Positions 34,792-43,227 of a DNA stretch of 64,000 nucleotides are shown in pieces. Origin of the DNA: Streptomyces sp. TN58 (GTDB lineage: Bacteria > Actinomycetota > Actinomycetes > Streptomycetales > Streptomycetaceae). The notes under the pieces were generated by a model. The model was given only the letters and a program-made list of their open reading frames with translations, ran no database searches and was not told where the DNA came from. The DNA is taken from assembly GCF_001941845.1 (NCBI RefSeq), contig NZ_CP018870.1, positions 2,263,001 to 2,327,000 of the forward strand, written 5' to 3'. The translations under genes were made by a program, and so were the position numbers. Every line of letters begins with the position of its first letter. Position 1 is the first letter of the stretch.

Positions 34792-36450
34792 ATGGCCGGG
34801 TTGCGTCTGGGGCCGCTGCTGCGCCACGTCGACTGGGAAACGGGCGGAGCGGCCACCATATGGGTCGAGGCGGACCGCCCGTGCACGGCGGAAGTGCGGT
34901 GCACGGGCGGTGCCGGCGGCAGCACGCGTACCTTCCAGATAGCCGGACACCACTACGCGCTGGTGACGGTGACCGGCCTGACCCCTGGTGCCACGACGCC
35001 GTATGAGGTGCTGCTCGACGGACGGCAGGTGTGGCCGCCGGCCGACAGCGGCTTCCCGCCGAGCACGATCACCACACCGGCCGTGGCCGCAGCGGGCCGG
35101 CCCGCCCCCCGGCTACGCGTCACCTTCGGTTCCTGCCGTCAGGCCGCGCCGCCCGCCGGCAGACACGGGCCGCACGGCGCGGACGCGCTGGACACCCTCG
35201 CGGCGCGGCTGGCCGCGGATCCGGAGTCGGAGCGTCCCGACCTGCTGCTCCTGCTGGGCGACCAGGTGTACGCCGACGCCCTGTCGCAGGAGACCCGGCA
35301 GTGGCTCGCCGCCCGCCGGGACCTGCGGGAAGCGCCCGGCGCCCAGGTCGCGGACTACGAGGAGTACACCCGGCTCTACTACGAATCGTGGCTCGACCCG
35401 GAGATCCGCTGGCTGCTCTCGACCGTGCCGAGCCTGCACATATTCGACGACCACGACGTCATCGACGACTGGAACACGAGCGCGGCGTGGCTCGCGGAGA
35501 TGCGGGCGACCCCGTGGTGGCGGGAGCGTGTGCTCAGCGGCCTGATGTCGTACTGGGTGTACCAGCACCTGGGCAACCTCTCGCCCGCCGAGCTGGCAGC
35601 CGACGCGCTGTACGGGGCGGTCCGCGCGGATCCCGACGGCACCGACGCGCTACGGGCGTTCGCGTCCGCCGCCGACGCCGACCCGGCCACGGTGCGCTGG
35701 AGCTACCGGCGCGACTTCGGGCGCACCCGGCTGCTGATGGTGGACACACGCGCCGCGCGCGTACTGGCCGAGGACGGCCGCGCGATGCTCGATCCGGCGG
35801 AGCAGCAGTGGCTGCGCGAAAACGCCCTCGCCGGGCACGGGGGCTATGACCACCTGCTGATCGGGTCCTCACTCCCCTGGCTGATGCCGCAGCTGATCCA
35901 TGACGCGGAGACGTGGAATGCGGCGCTGTGCCGCGGGGAGCGCGGGCCCCGGTGGGCGCGGATCGGTGAGAACCTGCGGCGGCGCAGCGATCTGGAGCAC
36001 TGGGCGGCGTTCCCGGCGTCGTTCGCCGCGCTGACGGATCTGATCGAGGAGGTGGGTACGGGGCCGCGGGCGCCGGCGACCGTGTGCGTACTGTCCGGGG
36101 ACGTGCACCATGCGTATGTGGCCGAGCCTCTGATACCGAGCACGGCGCGGGTGTTCCAGCTGACCTGCTCACCTGTTCACAATTCCATCCACACCGTGGT
36201 GAAGTGGGGCTTCCGGCTGGGCTGGTCGCGCCTGGGCCGGTGGCTGGGGCGCGGCTTCTCCCTCCACGGGCGGACGGGGCGGCCGCCGCTGAACTGGCGG
36301 CGTACGGACGGCCCCTGGTTCGGGAACCAGCTGATGACGCTGGCGCTGTCCGGGCGGACGGCGCGGCTGCGGCTGGAGCAGGCACGCAAGAAGCGGGAGG
36401 GGGCCCGCCTGGTGACGGTGCTGGACCGGGACCTCACGGCGGCGGAGTAG
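34792..36450 (+). CDS. PhoD-like metallophosphatase
   Basis: 552 aa. Starts with an Ig-like PhoD_N-type domain (RLGPLLRHVDWETGGAATIWVEAD) and continues with metal-site motifs VTFGSCRQAAPP, LLLLGDQVYADALSQ, FDDHDVIDDWN, LLIGSSLPWLMP and LSGDVHHAYVAE. No Tat signal peptide is present, unlike secreted PhoD enzymes, so it is probably cytoplasmic. Phosphodiester or monoester hydrolysis is expected from the family; the natural substrate is unknown. Confidence 0.85.
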   Translation: MAGLRLGPLLRHVDWETGGAATIWVEADRPCTAEVRCTGGAGGSTRTFQIAGHHYALVTVTGLTPGATTPYEVLLDGRQVWPPADSGFPPSTITTPAVAAAGRPAPRLRVTFGSCRQAAPPAGRHGPHGADALDTLAARLAADPESERPDLLLLLGDQVYADALSQETRQWLAARRDLREAPGAQVADYEEYTRLYYESWLDPEIRWLLSTVPSLHIFDDHDVIDDWNTSAAWLAEMRATPWWRERVLSGLMSYWVYQHLGNLSPAELAADALYGAVRADPDGTDALRAFASAADADPATVRWSYRRDFGRTRLLMVDTRAARVLAEDGRAMLDPAEQQWLRENALAGHGGYDHLLIGSSLPWLMPQLIHDAETWNAALCRGERGPRWARIGENLRRRSDLEHWAAFPASFAALTDLIEEVGTGPRAPATVCVLSGDVHHAYVAEPLIPSTARVFQLTCSPVHNSIHTVVKWGFRLGWSRLGRWLGRGFSLHGRTGRPPLNWRRTDGPWFGNQLMTLALSGRTARLRLEQARKKREGARLVTVLDRDLTAAE

Positions 36451-36682
36451 GGGGATCCCTCTGGCTCGGCGGCAGGTTGGGGGGCTCGTCGGCCGGGTGA
36501 GTGGCGGTGAAGCGGACACAGTGCGGCGCACCGGCCGCCCCATGAGGTGCGCGGTCCGCCCCGGGCTCCCGGGGCGGGAGCGCCGGGCGTACGCTGTATG
36601 GCTGTCAGCCGCCCCTGCCGCTCCCCCGCGACGTCGCGGCGCTTCATGCCGCAGCACGTCAACCGGACTGGGGAGTCCCGCT

Positions 36683-37327
36683 TTGTTTGAGACTTTGGGG
36701 TCGCTGACCGCGAGCCCATGGATCTACGCCCTGGTGGCGGTGTCCGTCGTGCTCGACGTCTTCCTTCCGGTGCTGCCGAGCGGGGTTCTGGTGATCACCG
36801 CGGCGGCGGCAGCGGCGGCAGCCGCCGGGACGGCCGGCCCCGTGCCGGTCCGGGTGCCCGAGCAGGTGCCGGACATCCTGCTCCTGCTGGTGATCGCGAC
36901 GACGGCGTCGGTGCTGGGCGACATGGCCGCGTTCCGGCTTGCCCGGAACGGCGGGGCCCGGCTGGACCGGGCCATCGCCCGCTCGCGTCGCCTGACGCGC
37001 GCCCAGGAACGCCTGGGTGCGGCCCTCGCGCGCGGTGGCGGCGCCCTGGTGGTGATCGCCCGCTTCGCCCCGGCGGGGCGCTCCGTGGTGTCCCTGGGCG
37101 CGGGCAAGACGCAGCGCAAGGCGGCGGAGTTCCTGCCCTGGTCGGTCCTGGCGGGCATGGCGTGGGCCGGGTACAGCGTGGCTCTGGGCTACTTCGGCAC
37201 CCAGTGGCTGGGTACCCAGTGGCTCGGCACGGCCGTGTCGATCGTCGCGCTCTTCGCCGCGGGCGCCCTCGCGGCGTTCCTGGTGCGCCGGCCGCCCCCG
37301 GCCGCGTCCGGTAGCCCGGCGGCGTAA
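36683..37327 (+). CDS. DedA/VTT-domain membrane protein
   Basis: 214 aa from a TTG start with GGGGAG 9 nt upstream, giving LFETLGSLTASPWIYALVAVSVVLDVFLPVLPSGVLVITA. This is the VTT entry loop; the second conserved part is GGALVVIARFAPAGRSVVSLGAGKTQRKAAEFLPWSVLAGMAWAGYSVALGYFG (R-F-x-P-x-x-R). DedA proteins flip or traffic lipids. An 18-bp tandem duplication encodes GTQWLGTQWLGT near the end. The rare start codon could lower expression. Confidence 0.75.
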   Translation: MFETLGSLTASPWIYALVAVSVVLDVFLPVLPSGVLVITAAAAAAAAAGTAGPVPVRVPEQVPDILLLLVIATTASVLGDMAAFRLARNGGARLDRAIARSRRLTRAQERLGAALARGGGALVVIARFAPAGRSVVSLGAGKTQRKAAEFLPWSVLAGMAWAGYSVALGYFGTQWLGTQWLGTAVSIVALFAAGALAAFLVRRPPPAASGSPAA

Positions 37328-37574
37328 GCCCGCAGCGGGGTCCGGGGCCGGGCTGCGGGGTCCGGGCGGCGGACTGCGGACTGCGGACGGCGGACTGCGG
37401 ACTGCGGGCCGTGGGCCGTGGGCTCCCCCGGGTGGAGCAGTGGCTCACCCGTTCGCCCGGCCCCGATCGCCGCCTCCGGGACGCGGTCCTAGCGTCCAAG
37501 GACGGCGTGCAACCGAATCCGCGTCACATCCGTGGCCTGGCCGCGCCGTTTCGAGGAGTCGAGGAGTTGTCTCC
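37328..37574. other. Intergenic region with GCGGACTGCGGACT-type tandem repeats
   Basis: Around 37340-37430 short units (GCGGACT, GGGCCGT) are repeated imperfectly. No gene was seen. Confidence 0.5.
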
Positions 37575-38102
37575 ATGCCCGCCACGCCGCTCGCCCAGCC
37601 GCCGGCCACCGTGCCCCGCTCGCGGTCCGCCGCTCCGCGCCGTCTGATGACCGCCGCGGCCGCCGCCCTCATCGTCGCCGCCACACCTGCCACGCTCGCC
37701 CACGCCGCCCCTTCCGCCACCGTCTCCCCGACCACGGTCGCGCCGGGCGGCCGGGTGGCCCTGAACATCGCGGGATGCGGCACCAAGGTCGCCAGGGTCA
37801 CGTCGACCGCGTTCAGCGAGGTCCGCCTGGCCCCCGGAAACCTCGCGGCCGACAACCTCTCCGGCAACGCCACCGTCTTCAACGACGCCGTCCCGGGCAC
37901 GCACCGGGTCCTCTTCGAGTGCGGCGGCCCGGGCGGCCAGCGCGTCACCGTCTCCCTCCAGGTCACGCCCGGCGCTGCGCGCGGCGGTACGGGCGGCAGC
38001 GTCGGCTCGATGAGCACGACCCAGATCGCCGTCGGCGGCACCCTCGCCGCGTGCGCCCTGATCGGCGGCGTGTGGGTACTGCGCCGGCGCGCGGCCGCGT
38101 AA
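37575..38102 (+). CDS. Exported membrane-anchored protein of unknown function
   Basis: 175 aa. Signal peptide cleaved near ATLAHA; extracellular ~90 residues with SATVSPTTVAPGGRVALNIAGC, an Ig-like beta pattern and one Cys pair (AGC...FECGG), then a Gly-rich spacer, a C-terminal helix (IAVGGTLAACALIGGVWVL) and RRRAAA. Such proteins are common on Streptomyces surfaces; family not recognised. Confidence 0.7.
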   Translation: MPATPLAQPPATVPRSRSAAPRRLMTAAAAALIVAATPATLAHAAPSATVSPTTVAPGGRVALNIAGCGTKVARVTSTAFSEVRLAPGNLAADNLSGNATVFNDAVPGTHRVLFECGGPGGQRVTVSLQVTPGAARGGTGGSVGSMSTTQIAVGGTLAACALIGGVWVLRRRAAA

Positions 38103-38132
38103 GCGGGTAGGCGGGGTAGGGCGGTCCCGGGG

Positions 38133-38357
38133 TCACGCCGGGGCGGCCTGCCCCCTTACGTGCACGCCGTCGAGCAGGGCCGCGGTCGCCTCGGCGACGG
38201 CGTCCACCGCCTCGTCGAACACCTCGCGGTTGTGCGCGGCGGGCACCCGGAAGCCGGAGACCTTCCGCACGTACTGCAGCGCGGCGGCCCGGATCTCCTC
38301 CTCGGTCGCCTTCTCGGGGATGGCGGGCGGACGCAGGGTCTTAATCGATCGGCACAT
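38133..38357 (-). CDS. DUF2277 protein
   Basis: 74 aa. MCRSIKTLRPP, then EEEIRAAALQYVRKVSGFRVPAAHNREVFDEAVDAVAEATAALL, which is the entire DUF2277 domain. Function unknown; probably cytoplasmic. Confidence 0.85.
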   Translation of the reverse strand: MCRSIKTLRPPAIPEKATEEEIRAAALQYVRKVSGFRVPAAHNREVFDEAVDAVAEATAALLDGVHVRGQAAPA

Positions 38358-38373
38358 GTCTCCACTATCCCGC

Positions 38374-39030
38374 TTACCGGGGCAGCTCGGCCCCGGAAAG
38401 CTTCATGATCAGTCCGGCCTGGAGGCGGGCCCGCAGCTCCGGGTCGTCGACCGTCTCCAGCAGCCCGATGGCCTGCCGGGTCGTCTCGGCGGCCCGGCGG
38501 TCGTCGCGCAGCGCGGCGCTCTGGTCGGCCATGTGCCGCAGTGCGATGTCGGCCCGTCGGTGGAAGAGCTGCCCGATCAGGGTCGTGACCAGGCCCGTCG
38601 CGGCCATGACGACGCCGAGGTAGAGCTCCCCGCCGGTTTCGGCCTTGCGGACGGCGAGCCCGAGCCCGACGAGCAGGATCGCCGCCCCGGCGCCGGCGAA
38701 CCGCTGGCTCGTCCCGAAGCTGCTGCGCGCCTGCGCGAGCCCGTAGGCGTAGTACTCCACGAGGATGGGGGTGAAGTCGTCCCGGCTGCCGCCGAGTTGC
38801 GTGTGTGCGCTCCTGCCGCCCCCGACGTCCTCGAACTTCCGCTGCCCCGGCACGGCGGTCGGCTGCGGGTCGCCTTCGGCCGTGTCGGCGAGCCGGTCGA
38901 GCAGCCGAGCCCGCTCCGCGTCCCGCCTCCGCTCGAAGCCCGCCCCCAGGAAACGCTCCGTCATCGCCAGGAGCACCACGGCCCCGACCACCGCCGCGCC
39001 CACCGCGCCCCATGCGAGCCAGTCGCCCAT
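38374..39030 (-). CDS. Membrane protein resembling the TRADD-N-associated 2TM domain
   Basis: 218 aa. An N-terminal helix (WLAWGAVGAAVVGAVVLLAM), a charged region, then VEYYAYGLAQARSSFGTSQRFAGAGAAILLVGLGLAV and a second helix, followed by FHRRADIALRHMADQSAALRDDRRAAETTRQAIGLLETVDDPELRARLQAGLIMKLSG. The pattern of two helices followed by a long amphipathic helix with Arg/Asp resembles the cyanobacterial TRADD-N-associated transmembrane domain found in proposed immune effectors. That likeness is from memory. Upstream of DUF2277 with 16 bp between them. Confidence 0.6.
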   Translation of the reverse strand: MGDWLAWGAVGAAVVGAVVLLAMTERFLGAGFERRRDAERARLLDRLADTAEGDPQPTAVPGQRKFEDVGGGRSAHTQLGGSRDDFTPILVEYYAYGLAQARSSFGTSQRFAGAGAAILLVGLGLAVRKAETGGELYLGVVMAATGLVTTLIGQLFHRRADIALRHMADQSAALRDDRRAAETTRQAIGLLETVDDPELRARLQAGLIMKLSGAELPR

Positions 39031-39145
39031 CCCCCGACGATCCCACGCCGGGCCGCACCGGCCAAGAGGCCCTGATGCGGCCGCCCCGGCCCGCGCCTAG
39101 ACTGGCGGCGTCGTGAAGGTCACCGAGAGTAGGGAGACTGTCACC

Positions 39146-39220
39146 ATGGCCAAGCGAGGCAACAAGAAGCGGGCCCGCAAGAAGAAGAAGGCCAACCACG
39201 GCAAGCGTCCCAACGCCTGA
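39146..39220 (+). CDS. Ribosomal protein bL37 (24 aa)
   Basis: The peptide is MAKRGNKKRARKKKKANHGK then RPNA. It differs from mycobacterial bL37, seen in cryo-EM of the 50S subunit, only within the basic middle; MAKRG at the start and KANHGKRPNA at the end are the same. AGGGAG lies 9-10 nt before the ATG, and a good terminator follows. It is too short for most gene finders. Confidence 0.9.
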   Translation: MAKRGNKKRARKKKKANHGKRPNA

Positions 39221-39229
39221 GCCGTCCGA

Positions 39230-39262
39230 AAGACCCCCGACCCCCACCGGGTCGGGGGTCTT
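39230..39262 (+). terminator. Hairpin terminator after bL37
   Basis: AAGACCCCCGACCC (39230-39243) and GGGTCGGGGGTCTT (39249-39262), 14-bp perfect arms. Confidence 0.85.
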
Positions 39263-39398
39263 CGCATGTCACGGACGCCCGCGTCACGAGACCGCGTGTC
39301 ACGTGATCCCGTGGCATGACGCGCATCCGGGTCCTGGGGCGCAATGGCGGACAAGCAGTCCCCTTCCCCGCCCCCGTGCGAGAAACGATGTGACAGCC

Positions 39399-40076
39399 AT
39401 GCTTTCCACCCCCTCCTATCCCCTGCGCGTCCAGGCCACACCGGACCCCCGGCTCACACGATGGATGTGGCTGGTGAAATGGATCTTCGCGATCCCGCAC
39501 TACGTCGTCCTGTTCTTCCTGCAGGTCGGTTTCCTGCTGGTGAGCGTCGGCGCGTTCTTCTGCATCCTCGTCCGCGGCCGGTATCCGCAGCCGCTCTTCG
39601 ATTTCAGCGTCGGCGTCATCCGCTGGCACACGCGCGTCCACTACTACTGCTCCATGGTGCTCGCCACCGACAGATACCCGCCGTTCACCCTCAGGGACGT
39701 TCCGGAGTACCCGGTCCGCGTGGACGTCGTATATCCGCAACGGCTTTCCCGCTGGCTGGTCCTCGTCAAGTGGCTCCTGGTCGTCCCGCAACTGCTGGTG
39801 GTCGGCATGCTGGTCACCAGCGGCTGGAGCGCCTACCGCTACGTGGAGGAGTACAGCCCGTTCTCCGGCCTCATCGGCCTGCTGTCCCTGGTCGCGGTGG
39901 TGATCCTGGCGTGCACGGGGCGCTACCCCCAGGGCCTGTTCGACCTCCTCATGGGGCTGGTCCGCTGGACCCTGCGGGTACTCGCCTACGCCTTCCTCCT
40001 GACCGACGTGTACCCGCCGTTCCGCCTGGACCTGGGCGGCCCCGAGCCCGCGCCCGCGCCCGCGACCGGCGCCTGA
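39399..40076 (+). CDS. DUF4389 membrane protein
   Basis: 225 aa. Two repeated halves: YPLRVQATPDPRLTRWMWLVKWIFAIPHYVVLFFL and YPVRVDVVYPQRLSRWLVLVKWLLVVPQLLVVGML, each followed by RYPQPLFDFSVGVIRWHTRV / RYPQGLFDLLMGLVRWTLRV and LxTDxYPPF. This internal duplication is the DUF4389 architecture. Four helices. Function unknown. Confidence 0.85.
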   Translation: MLSTPSYPLRVQATPDPRLTRWMWLVKWIFAIPHYVVLFFLQVGFLLVSVGAFFCILVRGRYPQPLFDFSVGVIRWHTRVHYYCSMVLATDRYPPFTLRDVPEYPVRVDVVYPQRLSRWLVLVKWLLVVPQLLVVGMLVTSGWSAYRYVEEYSPFSGLIGLLSLVAVVILACTGRYPQGLFDLLMGLVRWTLRVLAYAFLLTDVYPPFRLDLGGPEPAPAPATGA

Positions 40077-40148
40077 CCCGCCCGACGGCGTGCACTACCT
40101 TGTGCTGCACACCATCCGACCGGCGAAACCGAGTGAGGTCGCTGCTCC

Positions 40149-40658
40149 GTGACCATGACGGGCCTTACGAAGACGCTCGTCGGCGCGGCGTGCGCACTGC
40201 CCCTCGCCCTGCTCGGCACCGTGGTCTACGTGCTCGCGTCGGAGCTCATCGGCGTCGAGGGGACGTGCGAAGAGCCCGAGGGCGTGCACCGCCTGGCGCA
40301 GGTCTCGGCCGTCCCCACCCCGCCCGCACCGCCCGGGGCGACCGTCGTACCGGGCGGGAGCGGCGCCGAGTGCCTGGACGACAGCGGCACCGAGGTCTGG
40401 CTGACCGCCTGGACGTCCTACGCGTACGACGGCACCCCCGAGCAGGTTGTCGACCACTACGGGACCGCGGCCCGCACCGCCGGCTGGCAACCCCCCGAGA
40501 GCCGCCCGAAGACCATCCCCGGCCTGCTGCTGGATGACGTCTGTTTCCGCAAGGAGGTGGACGGCCACCCGACGCTGCTGAGCGTCACCCAGTCCGGCCG
40601 GCACGAGTACGCGGTCACGGTGAACGCAGTCCTGGACGGCTCCCACCCGACCTGCTGA
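40149..40658 (+). CDS. Membrane-anchored hypothetical protein
   Basis: 169 aa from GTG 40149 (an ATG two codons on is equally possible). One N-terminal helix (LVGAACALPLALLGTVVYVLA), then an exported domain with four Cys (GTCEEPEG, GAECLDD, DVCFRKE, HPTC) that could form two disulfides. Not recognised. Confidence 0.65.
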   Translation: MTMTGLTKTLVGAACALPLALLGTVVYVLASELIGVEGTCEEPEGVHRLAQVSAVPTPPAPPGATVVPGGSGAECLDDSGTEVWLTAWTSYAYDGTPEQVVDHYGTAARTAGWQPPESRPKTIPGLLLDDVCFRKEVDGHPTLLSVTQSGRHEYAVTVNAVLDGSHPTC

Positions 40659-40693
40659 AACCCCCGACCACGGCACGCCGCAAGAGCACTCGA

Positions 40694-40755
40694 AAGCCCC
40701 CAACCAAGATCGGCTGGGGGGCCCTCCGCCGTGTGGGCGCAGACGGTCGAACCGC
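40694..40755 (-). repeat. Decayed copy of tRNA-Val 3' end plus terminator (att-site remnant)
   Basis: On the minus strand GCGGTTCGACCGTCTGCGCC (40755 down) copies the T-arm and acceptor end of tRNA-Val at 41728 (GCGGTTCGAAACCGTCCGCG), and the adjoining GGGCCCCCCAGCC-N6-GGTTGGGGGC hairpin (40722-40694) copies the tRNA terminator. The spacing is kept. This is the footprint of an element integrated into the tRNA 3' end. Confidence 0.7.
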
Positions 40756-40824
40756 AGAGCCTTTCAAGTGGTCGCCCTGTTACGGCCGTTCTAGGCTCGG
40801 TATGGGCGCGCGAAGGAGACCGAG

Positions 40825-41454
40825 ATGGTAGATCCGGACTGGCAGCACACGGAGGAGCCGCTGCCCGCACCTCCGCCGCCTCCGCCTTCACCGTGGCGCG
40901 CTCCCCCTTCAGCCCCGAGCCCTGAGCCGGCCCCGTCGCACTTGCCAGGCGCCAAGTGGCAACGTCGGGTGGAGGGCGGGGGTGACCTTGTCGAACTGGG
41001 ATACGAAGCGGCGAAGGCGAGGCTGGCGAGCCAGACAAGCGCATTCGAGAGCCTCAGAACACGCGCATCGGGCATCCTCGGCGTGGCCACTCTTGTGACT
41101 TCATTCTCCGCCGGACTGGGGCTGATCAACGTAGACCCGTACAAGGGAAGGCTGCTTCCCGCTTGGGCCCCTTGGACCCTGATGGGACTACTCCTTTCTG
41201 TGGGATGGTGCGCCTTCATGATCCTGCTGCCCACGCGTCAGTGGATGCATGGGCCATCAGCTCGGATCATCATGGAGAAGTGGGCTGACGGGGTGGCTCG
41301 CACGGATGCGTTGGTACTCCTGACAGGGGCGATGGTCGATGCCCAGACCCAGAACAGCAAGGAGCTGGGTAGGCGTGCCCGGGCGTACCGGGCGGCTGTC
41401 CTCATTCTGTTGGCCCAGGTACTGACGCTCGTAGCCGCGATCTTCCAGTCCTAG
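40825..41454 (+). CDS. Two-helix membrane protein on a tRNA-bounded island
   Basis: 209 aa. A ~45-residue Pro-rich N-terminus (PAPPPPPPSPW), then LVELGYEAAKARLASQTSAFESLRTRASGILGVATLVTSFSAGLGL with the first helix, a second helix WAPWTLMGLLLSVGWCAFMILLP, an amphipathic region with IIMEKWADGVARTDALVLLTGAMVDAQTQNSKELGRRARAYR, and a final helix. It has the look of small membrane effectors but no family is certain. Base composition is less GC-rich than in neighbours, and it is the only gene between the two tRNA-Val end copies, so it is probably acquired. Confidence 0.65.
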   Translation: MVDPDWQHTEEPLPAPPPPPPSPWRAPPSAPSPEPAPSHLPGAKWQRRVEGGGDLVELGYEAAKARLASQTSAFESLRTRASGILGVATLVTSFSAGLGLINVDPYKGRLLPAWAPWTLMGLLLSVGWCAFMILLPTRQWMHGPSARIIMEKWADGVARTDALVLLTGAMVDAQTQNSKELGRRARAYRAAVLILLAQVLTLVAAIFQS

Positions 41455-41686
41455 GCGGCACAGAAGCCACCGATGCGGCCCGGCACTTGATACCGAACCC
41501 GCCCCCCTCGACACTCCGTCCGGCAATGCTCTGAACGCCCCTACAGAGGCACAGGCCACGTCGCTTTGTCCCGGTGCGATACTAAGGACCCGATCGCGCA
41601 CGAGGCCGGGAGGCACTGGGATCAGCTACTGAGGAGTCGTCCCCGGTCGTGACCGACTGTCCCCGTTGCCGTCAGATGTGGATGCA
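41455..41686. other. Non-coding remainder of the tRNA-bounded island
   Basis: About 230 bp with no credible gene. If an integrase once lay beside the tRNA, no recognisable fragment is left. Confidence 0.45.
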
Positions 41687-41722
41687 AAAGGCCCCCCGCC
41701 ATGATCGGCGGGGGGCCTTTTG
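41687..41722 (-). terminator. tRNA-Val terminator
   Basis: AAAAGGCCCCCCGCC (41687-41701 region) and GGCGGGGGGCCTTTT (ending 41721) form a perfect inverted repeat with T-run, immediately after tRNA-Val on the minus strand. Confidence 0.85.
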
Positions 41723-41727
41723 ACCGG

Positions 41728-41799
41728 TGGGCGCGGACGGTTTCGAACCGCCGACATCTGCTTTGTAAGAGCAGCGCTCTACCCCTGAGCTACGCACCC
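41728..41799 (-). tRNA. tRNA-Val (anticodon TAC)
   Basis: 72 nt on the minus strand. Acceptor GGGTGCG/CGCGCCC, D-arm GCTC...GAGC, anticodon stem CTGCT/AGCAG around loop CTTACAA, T-arm GGCGG-TTCGAAA-CCGTC, discriminator A. CCA is not encoded. It reads GUA/GUG valine codons. Its 3' end is duplicated about 1 kb downstream. Confidence 0.95.
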
Positions 41800-41903
41800 G
41801 TGGATGAGTGGACAGCCTACATGCCGGGCAGGCCCCCCACGCAAACCGGTTCCCGTGGGAGAGAATGGACCGGGGCATGGCGGACACGTACGGGAGAGGG
41901 ACT

Positions 41904-43148
41904 GTGACGACGGCATCCCGGCGGTGGTTCGGTGGGCGGGACGAGAGTCGGCGGGCGGATGCGCAGGCGGCCAAGGATGCCGCCGCGGCGGCGTTCTACG
42001 AGCTGGACACGGCGCAGCGGGATCTGCGGATCTCGATCGAGACCATCGCCGCCGCGGACGGGTCGCCCGCGGCGCGGCAGGCGACCGAGGGGTTCGCCGC
42101 GCTCGGGCGGCGGATCGACCAGGTCAGCCAGGTCTACATCGAGGCCGTCGACGCGTACGACCTGGACCGGGCGGAGTTGGAGGCCTCTGTGGCCACGCGT
42201 GCGCGGGACGAGTTGACCCGCGCCCGCGACGAACTCCTGCGGGTCAAGGGGGAGCTGGAGCGGTTCGCGCAGGGCCTGCAGCCGTTGCTGGACAAGGCCG
42301 AGACGCAGCTCGCGCGGGTCGCGCCGGCCCGGGAGCGGGCCAGGGCGGCGCTGATCGGAGCCAGTGACGCGCTGGACGCCGTACGGGCCAAGGGGATGCG
42401 GGCCGACGACCTGGCGGCGCGGCTGGCGGCGCTGGGGCCGGAGCTGACCAAGCTGAACCAGGGCGCGGCGCACCACGGGGTGCAGGAGACGGTGCAGCGC
42501 GCCGACCGGATCCTGCGGGACGCGGAGGCCATACGGGCCGAGGCGGCGCGGCTGCCCGAGCGGGCGGCGGAGATCGACCGGCGGCTGGTCAGCCTGCGGA
42601 CGCGGGCGCAGGCGTTGCGCAACCGGGCGGACCGGGTGGATCCGGTGCTGAGCGAGCTGCGCCGGCGGTTCAGTGCGGCGTGCTGGCAGGACCTCCAGCA
42701 GGTGCCCGACGAGGCCGTACGGGATGTCGCGGAGGCCGAGGAGCGCCTCGCGCAGGCGGGCCGGGCCCGTGAGGAGCAGCGGTGGGCGGACGTGGGGACG
42801 CTGATCGAGGCGGTCCGCGGTGCGCTGGACGCGACGGACGAGGCGGTGTCGGCGGCGCAGGACCGGCTGACGCGGCTGGAGGCGGTGGCGCGGGACACGC
42901 AGGCGGAGGTGGACCGGACGCGCTTCGCGATCCGGGACGCGCAGCGGCTGGCGATGGCGGGGCGCAGTGTGCCCGATCCGCGGCACGCGCGGCCGCTGGA
43001 CGACGCGGTGGCGCGGGTGGGCAGGGCGCTGGAGGGGCTGGAGGGGCGGCATCCGGACTACTGGGCGTTCCTCCAGGAGATGGAGGCCGTACGGGTGTCG
43101 GTGAACCGTGTGGTGACGGGGATCCGGGAGGAGCGCGGCCAGGGTTGA
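41904..43148 (+). CDS. Coiled-coil-rich cytoplasmic protein of unknown function
   Basis: 414 aa from GTG 41904; an ATG at 41877 is the alternative. After VTTASRRWFGG the protein is almost all helix with heptad-like charge patterns (ARDELTRARDELLRVKGELERF, AEAIRAEAARLPERAAEIDRRLVSLRTRAQALRNRADRVD). A central segment has FSAACWQDLQQVPDEAVRDVAEAEERL, the C-terminus ends RHPDYWAFLQEMEAVRVSVNRVVTGI. No catalytic motif. A structural or scaffold role would be a guess. Confidence 0.7.
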   Translation: MTTASRRWFGGRDESRRADAQAAKDAAAAAFYELDTAQRDLRISIETIAAADGSPAARQATEGFAALGRRIDQVSQVYIEAVDAYDLDRAELEASVATRARDELTRARDELLRVKGELERFAQGLQPLLDKAETQLARVAPARERARAALIGASDALDAVRAKGMRADDLAARLAALGPELTKLNQGAAHHGVQETVQRADRILRDAEAIRAEAARLPERAAEIDRRLVSLRTRAQALRNRADRVDPVLSELRRRFSAACWQDLQQVPDEAVRDVAEAEERLAQAGRAREEQRWADVGTLIEAVRGALDATDEAVSAAQDRLTRLEAVARDTQAEVDRTRFAIRDAQRLAMAGRSVPDPRHARPLDDAVARVGRALEGLEGRHPDYWAFLQEMEAVRVSVNRVVTGIREERGQG

Positions 43149-43227
43149 GGGGTGGTCCGGGCAGGTTGTCGTGGGGCGGCCGGCGGCGGATGCTGGGGGG
43201 GTACGGGACGGAGTAGAGGAGGCCTCC

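Noticed and set aside
41455-41686. Search for an integrase fragment next to tRNA-Val
   Set aside because: No frame shows tyrosine- or serine-recombinase motifs; the integrase appears fully lost.
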